Of a DNA stretch of 64,000 bases, positions 36,409-43,632 are shown piece after piece (position 1 is the first letter of the stretch; each line of letters starts with the position of its first letter). Source of the stretch: an uncultured Lachnospiraceae bacterium (GTDB lineage Bacteria; Bacillota; Clostridia; Lachnospirales; Lachnospiraceae). The notes under the pieces are model-generated. The model was not told the origin of the DNA. It saw only the letters and a program-made list of their open reading frames with translations, and did not search any database. The DNA is taken from NCBI GenBank assembly GCA_910577735.1, contig CAJTOO010000010.1, positions 97,766 through 161,765 of the forward strand, given 5' to 3'. The translations under genes and the position numbers were made by a program.

Positions 36409-36444
36409 ACTAACATGGTATATTTTTAATTACACCATGCTAGT
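36409..36444 (-). other. Stem-loop between precursor peptide gene and permeases
   Basis: Arms ACTAACATGGT and ACCATGCTAGT (one G-T pair) with a 14-nt A/T loop. On the minus strand it is followed by TCTGTTATATG, a poor T run, so it may be an RNA-stabilising or partly terminating element that raises precursor mRNA over permease mRNA. Confidence 0.45.
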
Positions 36445-36512
36445 CCTAATCACTTCACAAATTATAAACAGCCTGCTAATAAATTACTAACCTTCTTGAC
36501 TTATGCAGTTTC

Positions 36513-36650
36513 TTACGACTCTCGTTTACTGTACACTCTTTCGAAATCATTTGCCGGCACACTGCCACATCCAGCACAACCACATGAATATCCATACAAC
36601 TGCAAACTCTTCTGTCCACGGTTCTCCCGTTTCTTCAGTAACTTCTTCAT
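36513..36650 (-). CDS. Predicted Cys-containing RiPP precursor peptide
   Basis: A 45-residue peptide beginning MKKLLKKRENRGQKS, basic at the front, then a short core with C23, C25 and C28 in YSCGCAGCGS and a polar tail ending KRES. AGGAGG lies 7 nt before the ATG, an ideal site. It is the fourth gene of the maturase operon, 32 bp after the acyl-carrier-like gene. The MKKL.KK start and C-x-C-x2-C core are what I know of CLI_3235-type (TIGR04065) precursors that accompany CcpM maturases; that family match is from memory, not a search. The Cys residues are the likely sites for thioether formation. The position of any leader cleavage is not clear. Confidence 0.78.
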   Translation of the reverse strand: MKKLLKKRENRGQKSLQLYGYSCGCAGCGSVPANDFERVYSKRES

Positions 36651-36682
36651 AGCGTTTCCTCCTTCCCTATAAATTCTCATAT

Positions 36683-36937
36683 TTATGATAAAGCACTACA
36701 TATGAGTTCCTTAATGTGATGAAATGTATCAAATTTTCCATCGACAATGTCTTGCGTGCTGATATGAATATCCAATTCCTCTTCCAGCGTACACAGTAGC
36801 ACCACCAAGTCCCTGGCTTTCATGTTCACCTTATCCCCAAGCAACTTTTCATCTCGCAGCTTTTCATTTGATTGCATATCAATGTTCCACTTATCAAGCA
36901 GAATATCTTCCAGCACATGTCCAGCCTCTTTTTTCAT
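36683..36937 (-). CDS. Acyl-carrier-related protein of the peptide maturation locus
   Basis: An 84-residue protein with the acyl carrier protein fold pattern: LRDEKLLGD...DLVVLLCTLEEELDIHIS aligns with the true AcpP of this window (LEDLGADSL...MGIEEVFHIEIP). At the DSL position, where AcpP carries the phosphopantetheine serine, this protein reads KAR, so the serine is an alanine. It should not be able to carry an acyl chain in the usual way and may be a scaffold. This agrees with the family name acyl carrier-related (TIGR04069) known from CcpM loci. Between the TIGR04066-like gene (20 bp) and the precursor (32 bp). Confidence 0.75.
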   Translation of the reverse strand: MKKEAGHVLEDILLDKWNIDMQSNEKLRDEKLLGDKVNMKARDLVVLLCTLEEELDIHISTQDIVDGKFDTFHHIKELICSALS

Positions 36938-36957
36938 ATATCACAAGCCCCCGTTTT

Positions 36958-38022
36958 CTATTCTGACAGCGTATCAATAAGCCGTGTTACAGCACGCTCT
37001 GCCCCCTGTTCGCTTAATATATTCCACACGGTGTCCTCATCGATTTCCGCCACTTTCCGGTCCACCACACTTCGATCTATGGATACAATGGACATCTTTC
37101 GCTCCTCATAGAATCCCTGCACATCCGTCACAACCGCCGCCATATGGATTCCCACGACTGGATAACCGAAACGATGCTCCACATCCTCCGCAAGCTGCCT
37201 GTAATCACCGTCAAACGTCGGATTATACATCATACACATTACAGACGCGTCACAGGGCACCGCAAAGGATATCTCATAAGCCAGAATCCCAAACCCGTTA
37301 TGATCGATGCCATCGAAGGGTAAAACCGCACCTGGCACACCCAGAATAAACAAATCCGGCCTTTTAGCCGCTTCAATCTGTTTCACATAATGATTCAGCC
37401 TGATAATCTTATCTGCCTCTCCGACAGAATGGTCAAACATATACTCTGGCATGCTGTAGACGTCATCCCAGTTACCGTCCCGACGGGAAGAGACCACTAC
37501 CGTTTCATAACCCTTTTCCAGAAACTTCTGCCTCAGTGCTAATTGCACGGCCAGCTTTTCTGTATCCTCCCCCATTCCTGCAACAACAATAACCGGCGTA
37601 TCGATATCATATATTCTGTCCGTTGACAAAGTCAGCAGTCTTTCCGGATCCGCTTTTTTCTCTATGTATAATTCTGCCGGAATCAGTTTCTTCATTTCCT
37701 CAAAATCATCATCGCCATACCTTGTATAGAGGATTCTTTTCCCATGTTTCACCGCTTCCAGCAATTTATCCCGCAATAACTTCCTGGGTATTTCCAGCCT
37801 TCCGTCTGCCACAAACCACACACAGGTACAATGCTCCAGCTTCTCGGCAAACTCTGCGGAAACCACATGTTCCCTCTTTCGCCTGTCCGTAATAACATCC
37901 CCTTCATATCCCCATCCTCTGGGGCTGACCAGGGCAGTAACCGCATATTCCCCCATCACCTCTGCGTTCCTTACATACGGTTCATATGCCCTGCTGTAAG
38001 GGTAAATCATCACCTTCTCCAT
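36958..38022 (-). CDS. TIGR04066-type peptide maturation system protein
   Basis: A 354-residue soluble protein beginning MEKVMIYPYSRAYEPYVRN. It has two alpha/beta parts: residues 1-110 with strands and WFVADG, and residues 140-300 with VIVVAGMGEDTEKLAVQLAL, which looks like a degenerate P-loop-like nucleotide-binding turn. I recognise it as the protein that constantly accompanies CcpM maturases; no biochemical role is known to me. GAGAGGA precedes the ATG, 12 bp after the maturase stop, so the two are translationally close. Confidence 0.78.
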   Translation of the reverse strand: MEKVMIYPYSRAYEPYVRNAEVMGEYAVTALVSPRGWGYEGDVITDRRKREHVVSAEFAEKLEHCTCVWFVADGRLEIPRKLLRDKLLEAVKHGKRILYTRYGDDDFEEMKKLIPAELYIEKKADPERLLTLSTDRIYDIDTPVIVVAGMGEDTEKLAVQLALRQKFLEKGYETVVVSSRRDGNWDDVYSMPEYMFDHSVGEADKIIRLNHYVKQIEAAKRPDLFILGVPGAVLPFDGIDHNGFGILAYEISFAVPCDASVMCMMYNPTFDGDYRQLAEDVEHRFGYPVVGIHMAAVVTDVQGFYEERKMSIVSIDRSVVDRKVAEIDEDTVWNILSEQGAERAVTRLIDTLSE

Positions 38023-38034
38023 AACCTGTCCTCT

Positions 38035-39462
38035 CTATGTATCTAACTGTCCGCTATATCCCAATTCACGCAGAACGAGATAATCTTTTATGCCTTCCTC
38101 CACATTTGCCCTGTTAGACCTGCACTCCATCAACTGTTGCTCCTTTGACAGCCCATCCCCATCATCCGCATGGGTAAAACAGGTCGGACACATAGTATAT
38201 GCCCAGCAATTCCTGCAGTTCTCCGATGTAAGGCGTTCTATATTCAACAGCTGCAGCGCCTTTTCCTCGTCGACGCCCTGATCGATATGCCCGATGCAGG
38301 CAGTCTCTGATGTCTCGCTTACCCGCTCACAAGGAAATAGCCTGCCATCCACATCCACAAATAGTTTTCTCACTCCCGGTATACAGGGGCCGCCCCGATG
38401 CCCCTTATCAGGCATCTCGTTCTGATCTGTTCTCTCAAAGCATATGGCAGCCTGCTTGATTCCCGTAAAATGTTTCCGCATCAGAGGCGATATGTCTTTT
38501 GTCTCCAACCTTCCTGCTTTCCATAATAAAACCTTGAACTTTTCATATTCATGCTCATTCACAAACACCTCATCATAATGATTCTTTTCTTTTGCATGTG
38601 TATCATTAATCAGGGAAGAGGAAATGTTTGCGCTGCTGACCCACTCATCTGTATCCGTAAAGTCACAAATCTCTTTCAATGGATATGCCGGATCCAGCAC
38701 TGTGTTAAATCCAATCTTTTCAGCATAATATTTGGGATATTTCTCTTTGAATAACTTAAGGTTCTCCGACATCTTCTGAAAAGACCCCACAGTTGTTCCT
38801 GCAAATACCCTGTGCCTGTCATGTACCGCCTGCGGACCATCCAGACTCACGAGTATGGAAAAATCATGACTCACAAGAAACTCATATTTTTCCTCCGTGA
38901 GCAGTGTCCCGTTTGTGGTGAAATTGTAGGACACCTTTCTGCCCTCGGCCCTGCTGTCAGCATACGCCACACACTTTTTGATCAACTCAAATTCCAATAA
39001 GGGTTCCCCGCCGTAAAATGAAATCCCAAAAAAGCTGGCGTCCCTTGCATGGGAAATAAAATAGTCAATGGCTTTCTTCGCTGTCTCGAAAGACATCTTT
39101 TTATTAGTATGTTCCCTGTTAAAGTAATTCCCCGAATAGGAACAGTATTCACATTTTAAGTTACATCCCTGTGTCACCTGCAAAGTAAGCTGTCCCAGAT
39201 TATGCATGATGAAGGAATGATAAAATCCAGTGACCGGATGTTCACTTACCTTGACACGCTTTTCCTTCAGATATCCCTGCGCCTTTAGTTCCTCCAGGTA
39301 CTCTCCCACCTGCGCATCCGGTTCGCCTGACATATCCTGCAAATAGGCATATACAGAAGCCGATACCTTGATTACAGAACTCTTGTTCAGATCATATACG
39401 TACTTTCCATAGGGTGTCTCCATCAAATGGATAAAGGGATTAAACTGTTCCTTGTCTTTCAT
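38035..39462 (-). CDS. ccpM: Radical SAM/SPASM peptide maturase (CcpM-like)
   Basis: A 475-residue radical SAM enzyme. Residues 15-70 form a small N-terminal domain (YGKYVYDLNKSSVIKVS) that may recognise the leader peptide. The 4Fe-4S radical SAM motif is C100-x3-C104-x2-C107 in CNLKCEYC, with YGGEP at 150-154. A C-terminal SPASM-type region has eight Cys (360, 378, 389, 416, 419, 425, 428, 447), enough for two auxiliary clusters. Such enzymes join Cys sulfur to carbon atoms of a peptide. The start with GGAGG 11 nt upstream is preferred over a TTG 30 codons earlier that lacks a site. First gene of the operon behind a TTGACA promoter with a BlaI-like operator. Confidence 0.9.
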   Translation of the reverse strand: MKDKEQFNPFIHLMETPYGKYVYDLNKSSVIKVSASVYAYLQDMSGEPDAQVGEYLEELKAQGYLKEKRVKVSEHPVTGFYHSFIMHNLGQLTLQVTQGCNLKCEYCSYSGNYFNREHTNKKMSFETAKKAIDYFISHARDASFFGISFYGGEPLLEFELIKKCVAYADSRAEGRKVSYNFTTNGTLLTEEKYEFLVSHDFSILVSLDGPQAVHDRHRVFAGTTVGSFQKMSENLKLFKEKYPKYYAEKIGFNTVLDPAYPLKEICDFTDTDEWVSSANISSSLINDTHAKEKNHYDEVFVNEHEYEKFKVLLWKAGRLETKDISPLMRKHFTGIKQAAICFERTDQNEMPDKGHRGGPCIPGVRKLFVDVDGRLFPCERVSETSETACIGHIDQGVDEEKALQLLNIERLTSENCRNCWAYTMCPTCFTHADDGDGLSKEQQLMECRSNRANVEEGIKDYLVLRELGYSGQLDT

Positions 39463-39555
39463 CCTACTGTTTTCCTCCAACTTCCCTGCATTTTCCTGCG
39501 TAAAATAAAGATAGAATCCTGCCGCATATATCCCTGCTGCTTTGCAATACAAAAA

Positions 39556-39596
39556 TACGATATAAACGACTACTTATTGTAGTCGTTTATATCGTA
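39556..39596. promoter_or_regulatory. 18-bp perfect inverted repeat with BlaI-like operator
   Basis: Arms TACGATATAAACGACTAC and its exact complement, 5-nt spacer TTATT. The core GACTAC-N5-GTAGTC (39568-39584) also occurs before blaI with one mismatch. On the minus strand the whole hairpin is followed by TTTTTG, so it could in addition stop read-through from blaR1. It overlaps the -10 box and start point of the maturase promoter. Confidence 0.8.
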
Positions 39597-39619
39597 CCCA
39601 TCTTTTTCCAATTTGTCAA
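39591..39619 (-). promoter_or_regulatory. Promoter of the peptide maturation operon
   Basis: On the minus strand TTGACA, 17 bp, TACGAT; the operator core starts 6 bp after the -10 box. The rest of the 340-bp gap to blaR1 is A+T-rich and holds only a 7-bp dyad GATTTGT-CAC-ACAAATC at 39670-39686. Confidence 0.75.
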
Positions 39620-39800
39620 CAGATTTGTTCGGATTCATGTAAAATTTTGTTTATTCAAAATCATATATTGATTTGTCACACAAATCCTCGTGCATATCAC
39701 AAGCTTACCTGCGATATTTTTTAACAACAAAAAGTTGAGCCTCTCTGATCTTTCAGACTATTTAGACCGAAACAGTTGACTTGCTTCCTATCCTGCTTTA

Positions 39801-41159
39801 TCAGTGTGGACAAACATTATATGTAGCTGAACTAATCTGTTCACCCCAAATCGTATGGCCGCATTTAGTGCACCTTTGCGCTTTATATGTTTTCACCACG
39901 CAGCCACCACTGGAATTTTTTTCATGACCTGATAACGTTCCCGAAGTATAAGTATGACTGCATGCCCTATAGGTTTCCGCAAACGCATCCTCTGAAAGCG
40001 GATAGATATTGCCTTCTTCATCAATAAACTGGTAATCGTACCGAATCTCTGTCTCTTTCACCAGACTAAACTCCCGTATCTCTTCCTCACCAGCACTGTC
40101 AGGAATAAACAGACACATATCGTTATCAAGCCGCCACTCTACGTCTTCCTCTGAAACACACTCCAACGCAGTCTCCTGATACGTATCCCTGTACGCAAAC
40201 ACTGTCAAAGAATTGGCAAAGGCAAGCACTGCTACCAACGCCGTTGCTGTAAATCGGTTCCACTTTTTCTTCTTCATCAAATTTTCCACCCTTTCTTTTA
40301 TTCCATTCTGCCTGATTCCAAAGCCGGCTTCCCACCGCAATGGAGTCTTCTCCGTTTGTCTCAGTCCCAGTGCCTCTCTCACCAACAAGGCACGGTACAC
40401 TCTCACCTCCTTTTCTGTCTTTCCCTGCATCACCATATCATCACAGGAGCATTCACAGATGTACTCAAAATCATTGTTTAGCACCCACACAAATGGATTC
40501 CACCAGTGCAGGATTACCGTAAACTGCATCAGAATCTTCCAGAGTACATCCCGGCGTTTAATATGAACCATCTCATGACGCAGAAGCAGTTCCGCATCCC
40601 GGTTTCCTATTTCCCTGTCACAGACTATAACTGGCTTTCTGACCCCAAAGGTCATGGTATGCGTCCCCGCATATCCACTGCATAAAATCACCTTCTGCCT
40701 CACCCCACACTGCGCTTTGATCTGCTCAAAAAGTGTCATCCGGCGCTCCGCTATGCTTCTATCCGCGCACCTGACTATCACCCGGCTTGCCCGCATATAA
40801 TCCATAACCATTCTTCCCGTCAGAAAACAGACGATAAGCAGCCATACTGCCACCACAGCCCCCTGCAGGATGATAAAGAAATTGAAAAACATTTTCTCGT
40901 CCTTACGAATTATATAACTAGTCCACGCAAGCGGTATTTGTACAATTTCTATCTTCTCTTCCGGCAGAATCCGCCAAAACGCCTCCCTGTACCATTCTTT
41001 TAAAAAGGGCATCGGGATCAGATAATACAGAACTGCCGCCTTTGCCAGCAGATAATAGAACCTTTCACTGACCTTATCCCGAAACAGGCATCGCATCACC
41101 AGATAGATGACCGTCATCACACTTCCTGAAAGCGACATCATTAGTAAGTATTCCATCAT
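39801..41159 (-). CDS. BlaR1-like M56 metalloprotease sensor without penicillin-binding domain
   Basis: A 452-residue membrane protein: helices near 3-22, 34-52, 92-114 and 304-322, with the zinc protease motif H195-E-M-V-H199 on the cytoplasmic side and a downstream ECSCDDMVM. BlaR1/MecR1 proteins respond to a signal outside and cleave BlaI inside. Here the C-terminal sensor is only about 130 residues and is not a penicillin-binding domain; it has Cys at 334, 349, 400, 420, 430, 433 and 450, including CTKCGHT. It may sense metal, redox state, cell-wall stress or the modified peptide. It follows blaI by 7 bp. Confidence 0.87.
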   Translation of the reverse strand: MMEYLLMMSLSGSVMTVIYLVMRCLFRDKVSERFYYLLAKAAVLYYLIPMPFLKEWYREAFWRILPEEKIEIVQIPLAWTSYIIRKDEKMFFNFFIILQGAVVAVWLLIVCFLTGRMVMDYMRASRVIVRCADRSIAERRMTLFEQIKAQCGVRQKVILCSGYAGTHTMTFGVRKPVIVCDREIGNRDAELLLRHEMVHIKRRDVLWKILMQFTVILHWWNPFVWVLNNDFEYICECSCDDMVMQGKTEKEVRVYRALLVREALGLRQTEKTPLRWEAGFGIRQNGIKERVENLMKKKKWNRFTATALVAVLAFANSLTVFAYRDTYQETALECVSEEDVEWRLDNDMCLFIPDSAGEEEIREFSLVKETEIRYDYQFIDEEGNIYPLSEDAFAETYRACSHTYTSGTLSGHEKNSSGGCVVKTYKAQRCTKCGHTIWGEQISSATYNVCPH

Positions 41160-41166
41160 TCCTCCC

Positions 41167-41529
41167 TCAGCTGTCCTCTAAAATCCTGATCAGCTCTTTT
41201 GCTTCGCTCTCATTGATCTTATTTTTCTTCACAAAGGCTGTCATAAAATTACTCAGCCTTCCCCCATACATATAATCAATCGCCGCCTTCATCTGCATAC
41301 AGTTATACTCTTCCCTGCTGTACACGGCTTTCACCAGTCTGTTCTTTCGTTCCACCAGCCCCTTATCTTCCAGTCTGCTCAGAAAAGTATTGAGGGTCTG
41401 CCGTTTCCACTCCTTGCCATCCTCCTCAAACAACGCAAGCAGCTGGGACTGTTTTATACTTTCCTCCTGTTCCCACAGCTTTTCCATTACTGTCAGCTCT
41501 GCCTCAGAAATATCGAAAAAATTTTTCAT
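41167..41529 (-). CDS. blaI: BlaI/MecI-family transcriptional repressor
   Basis: A 120-residue winged-helix repressor: ISEAELTVMEKLWEQE at the N-terminus, the recognition region EWKRQTLNTFLSRLEDKGLVER, and a C-terminal dimerisation helix. Such repressors bind dyads as dimers and are inactivated by BlaR1 cleavage. It is the first gene of a blaI-blaR1 unit and its own promoter carries a GACTA-N7-TAGTC dyad, so it should be autoregulated. The same dyad at the maturase promoter suggests that the peptide operon is in its regulon. No beta-lactamase gene is present nearby. Confidence 0.92.
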   Translation of the reverse strand: MKNFFDISEAELTVMEKLWEQEESIKQSQLLALFEEDGKEWKRQTLNTFLSRLEDKGLVERKNRLVKAVYSREEYNCMQMKAAIDYMYGGRLSNFMTAFVKKNKINESEAKELIRILEDS

Positions 41530-41578
41530 GCTTTTCCTCTTTTCTCATTCCATTATCAATCCATTACCAATCATAGTT

Positions 41579-41595
41579 GACTAATATTTGTAGTC
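41579..41595. promoter_or_regulatory. BlaI operator at the blaI promoter
   Basis: GACTAATATTTGTAGTC, a 17-bp imperfect dyad (GACTAC halves with one mismatch), starting 6 bp after the -10 box. Same length and place as the site at the maturase promoter. Confidence 0.75.
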
Positions 41596-41601
41596 TCCTA
41601 T

Positions 41602-41630
41602 ACTATATCGTCTTTTCCGGAAATTGTCAA
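41602..41630 (-). promoter_or_regulatory. Promoter of blaI-blaR1
   Basis: On the minus strand TTGACA, 17 bp, TATAGT, near consensus. Confidence 0.8.
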
Positions 41631-41639
41631 CTTTTCCCG

Positions 41640-41690
41640 AAAAAGGAAGGCCGGGGTTTCACGATATGAATCGTTTAAACACCGGCCTTC
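41640..41690 (-). terminator. Terminator after the C39-like protease gene
   Basis: Long hairpin with outer stem GAAGGCCGG / CCGGCCTTC and inner pairings GTTT/AAAC and CGAT/ATCG, followed on the minus strand by CCTTTTT... It separates the protease from blaI. Confidence 0.85.
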
Positions 41691-41742
41691 TTATTCCCAG
41701 TTTCAAGTATATTATATCATCAATGCTGTACCCCTGCGTCCA

Positions 41743-42411
41743 TTATGCAATAATCTCCAGATATCCTACCACCTTGGTCAGATCAAATTCCTTCAGTACA
41801 CCCAGGTTCGGATCATAATATCTGCCTTCATATCCCACCAGATAATGGCTGTATCTTCCCATGCGTTCCATGATAATACAGCATCTGGGAAGCTCTGCCA
41901 TCTTACCCAGCGTATAGACAATCCTGTCTGCATGGCGGATGCCAAGGTACTCAAGAGTAGCTATCATCTTACTCATATTAGCCTGCCACTCCCTGCATTT
42001 CATGATATCACAGGCCTCATCCAGCGTTGTTCCCGCTATCATCGCGATACAGGACTGTCCGCAGAGCCCGTCCCAAGGCTGTGTCACAAGATCTACCCCG
42101 TCAATCTTACGGATTGGATGTTCCACACTGTAAGGGCTGTCACCGCCTATGCTCACCACATTTCCAACAATTTCAATGGAAATCAGATATTTCTTGCCAA
42201 GTTCCACTTTAGAGAGGGTGTCCTGGCTGACCGGAATATCATAATATCCCTGTCCCTTAGGCAACAGATCGCAGATAAAGCATACATCGTCAAAGCATAC
42301 CCTCACCGGCGCATCTCCTACCTTCTCACATACTTCCCACACATTAAAGGGTACGGCGATGGCATTCTCATTCTCCCGAAATTCCACCGTACCTTCAAAT
42401 TCATATTTCAT
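41743..42411 (-). CDS. DUF1905 domain fused to a C39/papain-like cysteine protease domain
   Basis: A 222-residue soluble protein. Residues 1-85 match the small DUF1905 barrel (MKYEFEGTVEF...VPFNVWEVC...). Residues 105-222 look like a C39-like or papain-like protease: Q111 followed by GLCGQSCIAM (C117 or C121), H189 in RYSHYLVGY and D200 in YYDPNLG, so the catalytic set appears complete. C39 proteases trim leaders of secreted peptides, but here there is no transporter part. It lies next to the blaI/peptide locus with its own promoter, so a leader-peptidase role is only a hypothesis. It could equally be a general housekeeping protease. Confidence 0.75.
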   Translation of the reverse strand: MKYEFEGTVEFRENENAIAVPFNVWEVCEKVGDAPVRVCFDDVCFICDLLPKGQGYYDIPVSQDTLSKVELGKKYLISIEIVGNVVSIGGDSPYSVEHPIRKIDGVDLVTQPWDGLCGQSCIAMIAGTTLDEACDIMKCREWQANMSKMIATLEYLGIRHADRIVYTLGKMAELPRCCIIMERMGRYSHYLVGYEGRYYDPNLGVLKEFDLTKVVGYLEIIA

Positions 42412-42461
42412 ATCTGTAACCCTGCCTTTCGTGTATAGTATAAATCATTACTTCCGCGTCT

Positions 42462-42491
42462 AGTATACCATGAATCACTCTATACAGACAA
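42462..42491 (-). promoter_or_regulatory. Promoter of the C39-like protease gene
   Basis: On the minus strand TTGTCT, 18 bp, TATACT. Confidence 0.55.
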
Positions 42492-42498
42492 CCTGTTC

Positions 42499-43620
42499 TC
42501 ATTCATCTTTCAATTCCTCAAAACTGATATTCAAATCCACATCTCCCGCAATCCCGGACACTCTGCCGGTACTGGTATACTGCCATATCTTATGAGCATA
42601 AGGGAAATACATCCTATCATCATAGTAGGCAAACCACTTGTCATACTCTTCCAGCTGTTCCATATCCAGCATCAGCATAAAAGACTTTAAATTGCCATAG
42701 ATCATCGGTGTATAGCCTGCTTCCTTAATCTTCTCACAGAAGGTGATACAGTATTTAGTCCTCTCTTCCTTCGTCAGATCTTTAGTTCTTGCATTATTGT
42801 TGGACACCGCCTCTATATCTATGACCACCGGGTAACTGACATCATACTGCTCAATGGAATCTATCACAAAGGCCGCTTCCTCTTCGGCCTCCGCCTCGCT
42901 TGTGGCCTGGGTAAAGAAGTAAACACCCACATCAATGCCATTCTCCAGAGCCCCTTTTATATTTTCCTGGAAGTTATCATCCACCAGAATCTCCCCTTCT
43001 GTATAGCCGCGGATTCCCAGCCGGATAAAGGCGTATTCCACCTCATCATCGGCCACTTTCTTCCAGTTGATTTCCTCTTGGTATTTGGAAACGTCTATCC
43101 CCTTGTGGGATACACGCTCTCCGTTTTCGTAATAATGCATGACCTGGTCGCCATCCATCTGGAAACCCTGCGGATCATATGTATGCTTCTTCAACCCCTC
43201 CTGTATGGGGAAAAAGTAGTACTGCCCGGCATCCGCCACCACGATTTCCTCCGGGAAAAAGTACCGCAGCATTTCTGTGGCACCGTCGCCAGACTGCATC
43301 ATTTCCTTCAGTTTACTTAAAAATTCACCGCTCACTTCCTGACTGGTCTGATCCCTGGTCTGGGTCACCGCCTCCTGGACCATCTGATCTACTTCGTCCT
43401 GTGTATAAGACGTCTCCATCTCCTGCCTGGCCGTTTCCAGTTCACTCATCACTTCCACATTCTGAAGCTGGGCCGCCCGGTTCTGAAAGACCATCACAAG
43501 ACAAATGGTGATGGAGGCCAATGTGACAATACACAACAGGATGGATCCTGCCAGAATGCCGTTTTCACTTCTCTTATGTTTCTTTTTTCGTCTCTTGCCC
43601 TGTAGATTATTTTCCCGCAT
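42499..43620 (-). CDS. Membrane-anchored GH25 muramidase (lysozyme)
   Basis: A 373-residue protein: basic N-terminus, one membrane helix (about 23-47), a coiled-coil stalk rich in Gln/Glu (50-110), and a GH25 domain from about 165 (HKGIDVSKYQEEINW, PVVIDIEAVSNN, IWQYTSTGRVSGIAGDVDLN). GH25 enzymes cut the MurNAc-GlcNAc bond; the acidic residues of DVS, DIE and DVD are in place. Probably for cell-wall remodelling at the membrane surface. It follows the YitT-type gene by 12 bp and is likely cotranscribed. Confidence 0.92.
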   Translation of the reverse strand: MRENNLQGKRRKKKHKRSENGILAGSILLCIVTLASITICLVMVFQNRAAQLQNVEVMSELETARQEMETSYTQDEVDQMVQEAVTQTRDQTSQEVSGEFLSKLKEMMQSGDGATEMLRYFFPEEIVVADAGQYYFFPIQEGLKKHTYDPQGFQMDGDQVMHYYENGERVSHKGIDVSKYQEEINWKKVADDEVEYAFIRLGIRGYTEGEILVDDNFQENIKGALENGIDVGVYFFTQATSEAEAEEEAAFVIDSIEQYDVSYPVVIDIEAVSNNNARTKDLTKEERTKYCITFCEKIKEAGYTPMIYGNLKSFMLMLDMEQLEEYDKWFAYYDDRMYFPYAHKIWQYTSTGRVSGIAGDVDLNISFEELKDE

Positions 43621-43632
43621 AGACTCTCCTTT

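Noticed and set aside
36253..36512. A second precursor peptide between the first one and permease C
   Set aside because: Only a nine-codon frame with no Cys follows a weak ribosome site; all other frames are closed.
36683..36937. A second functional acyl carrier protein
   Set aside because: The phosphopantetheine serine is replaced by alanine (KAR for DSL), so carrier function is unlikely.
39801..41529. BlaI/BlaR1 as a beta-lactam resistance operon
   Set aside because: No beta-lactamase or PBP2a gene is nearby and the BlaR1 sensor lacks a penicillin-binding domain.
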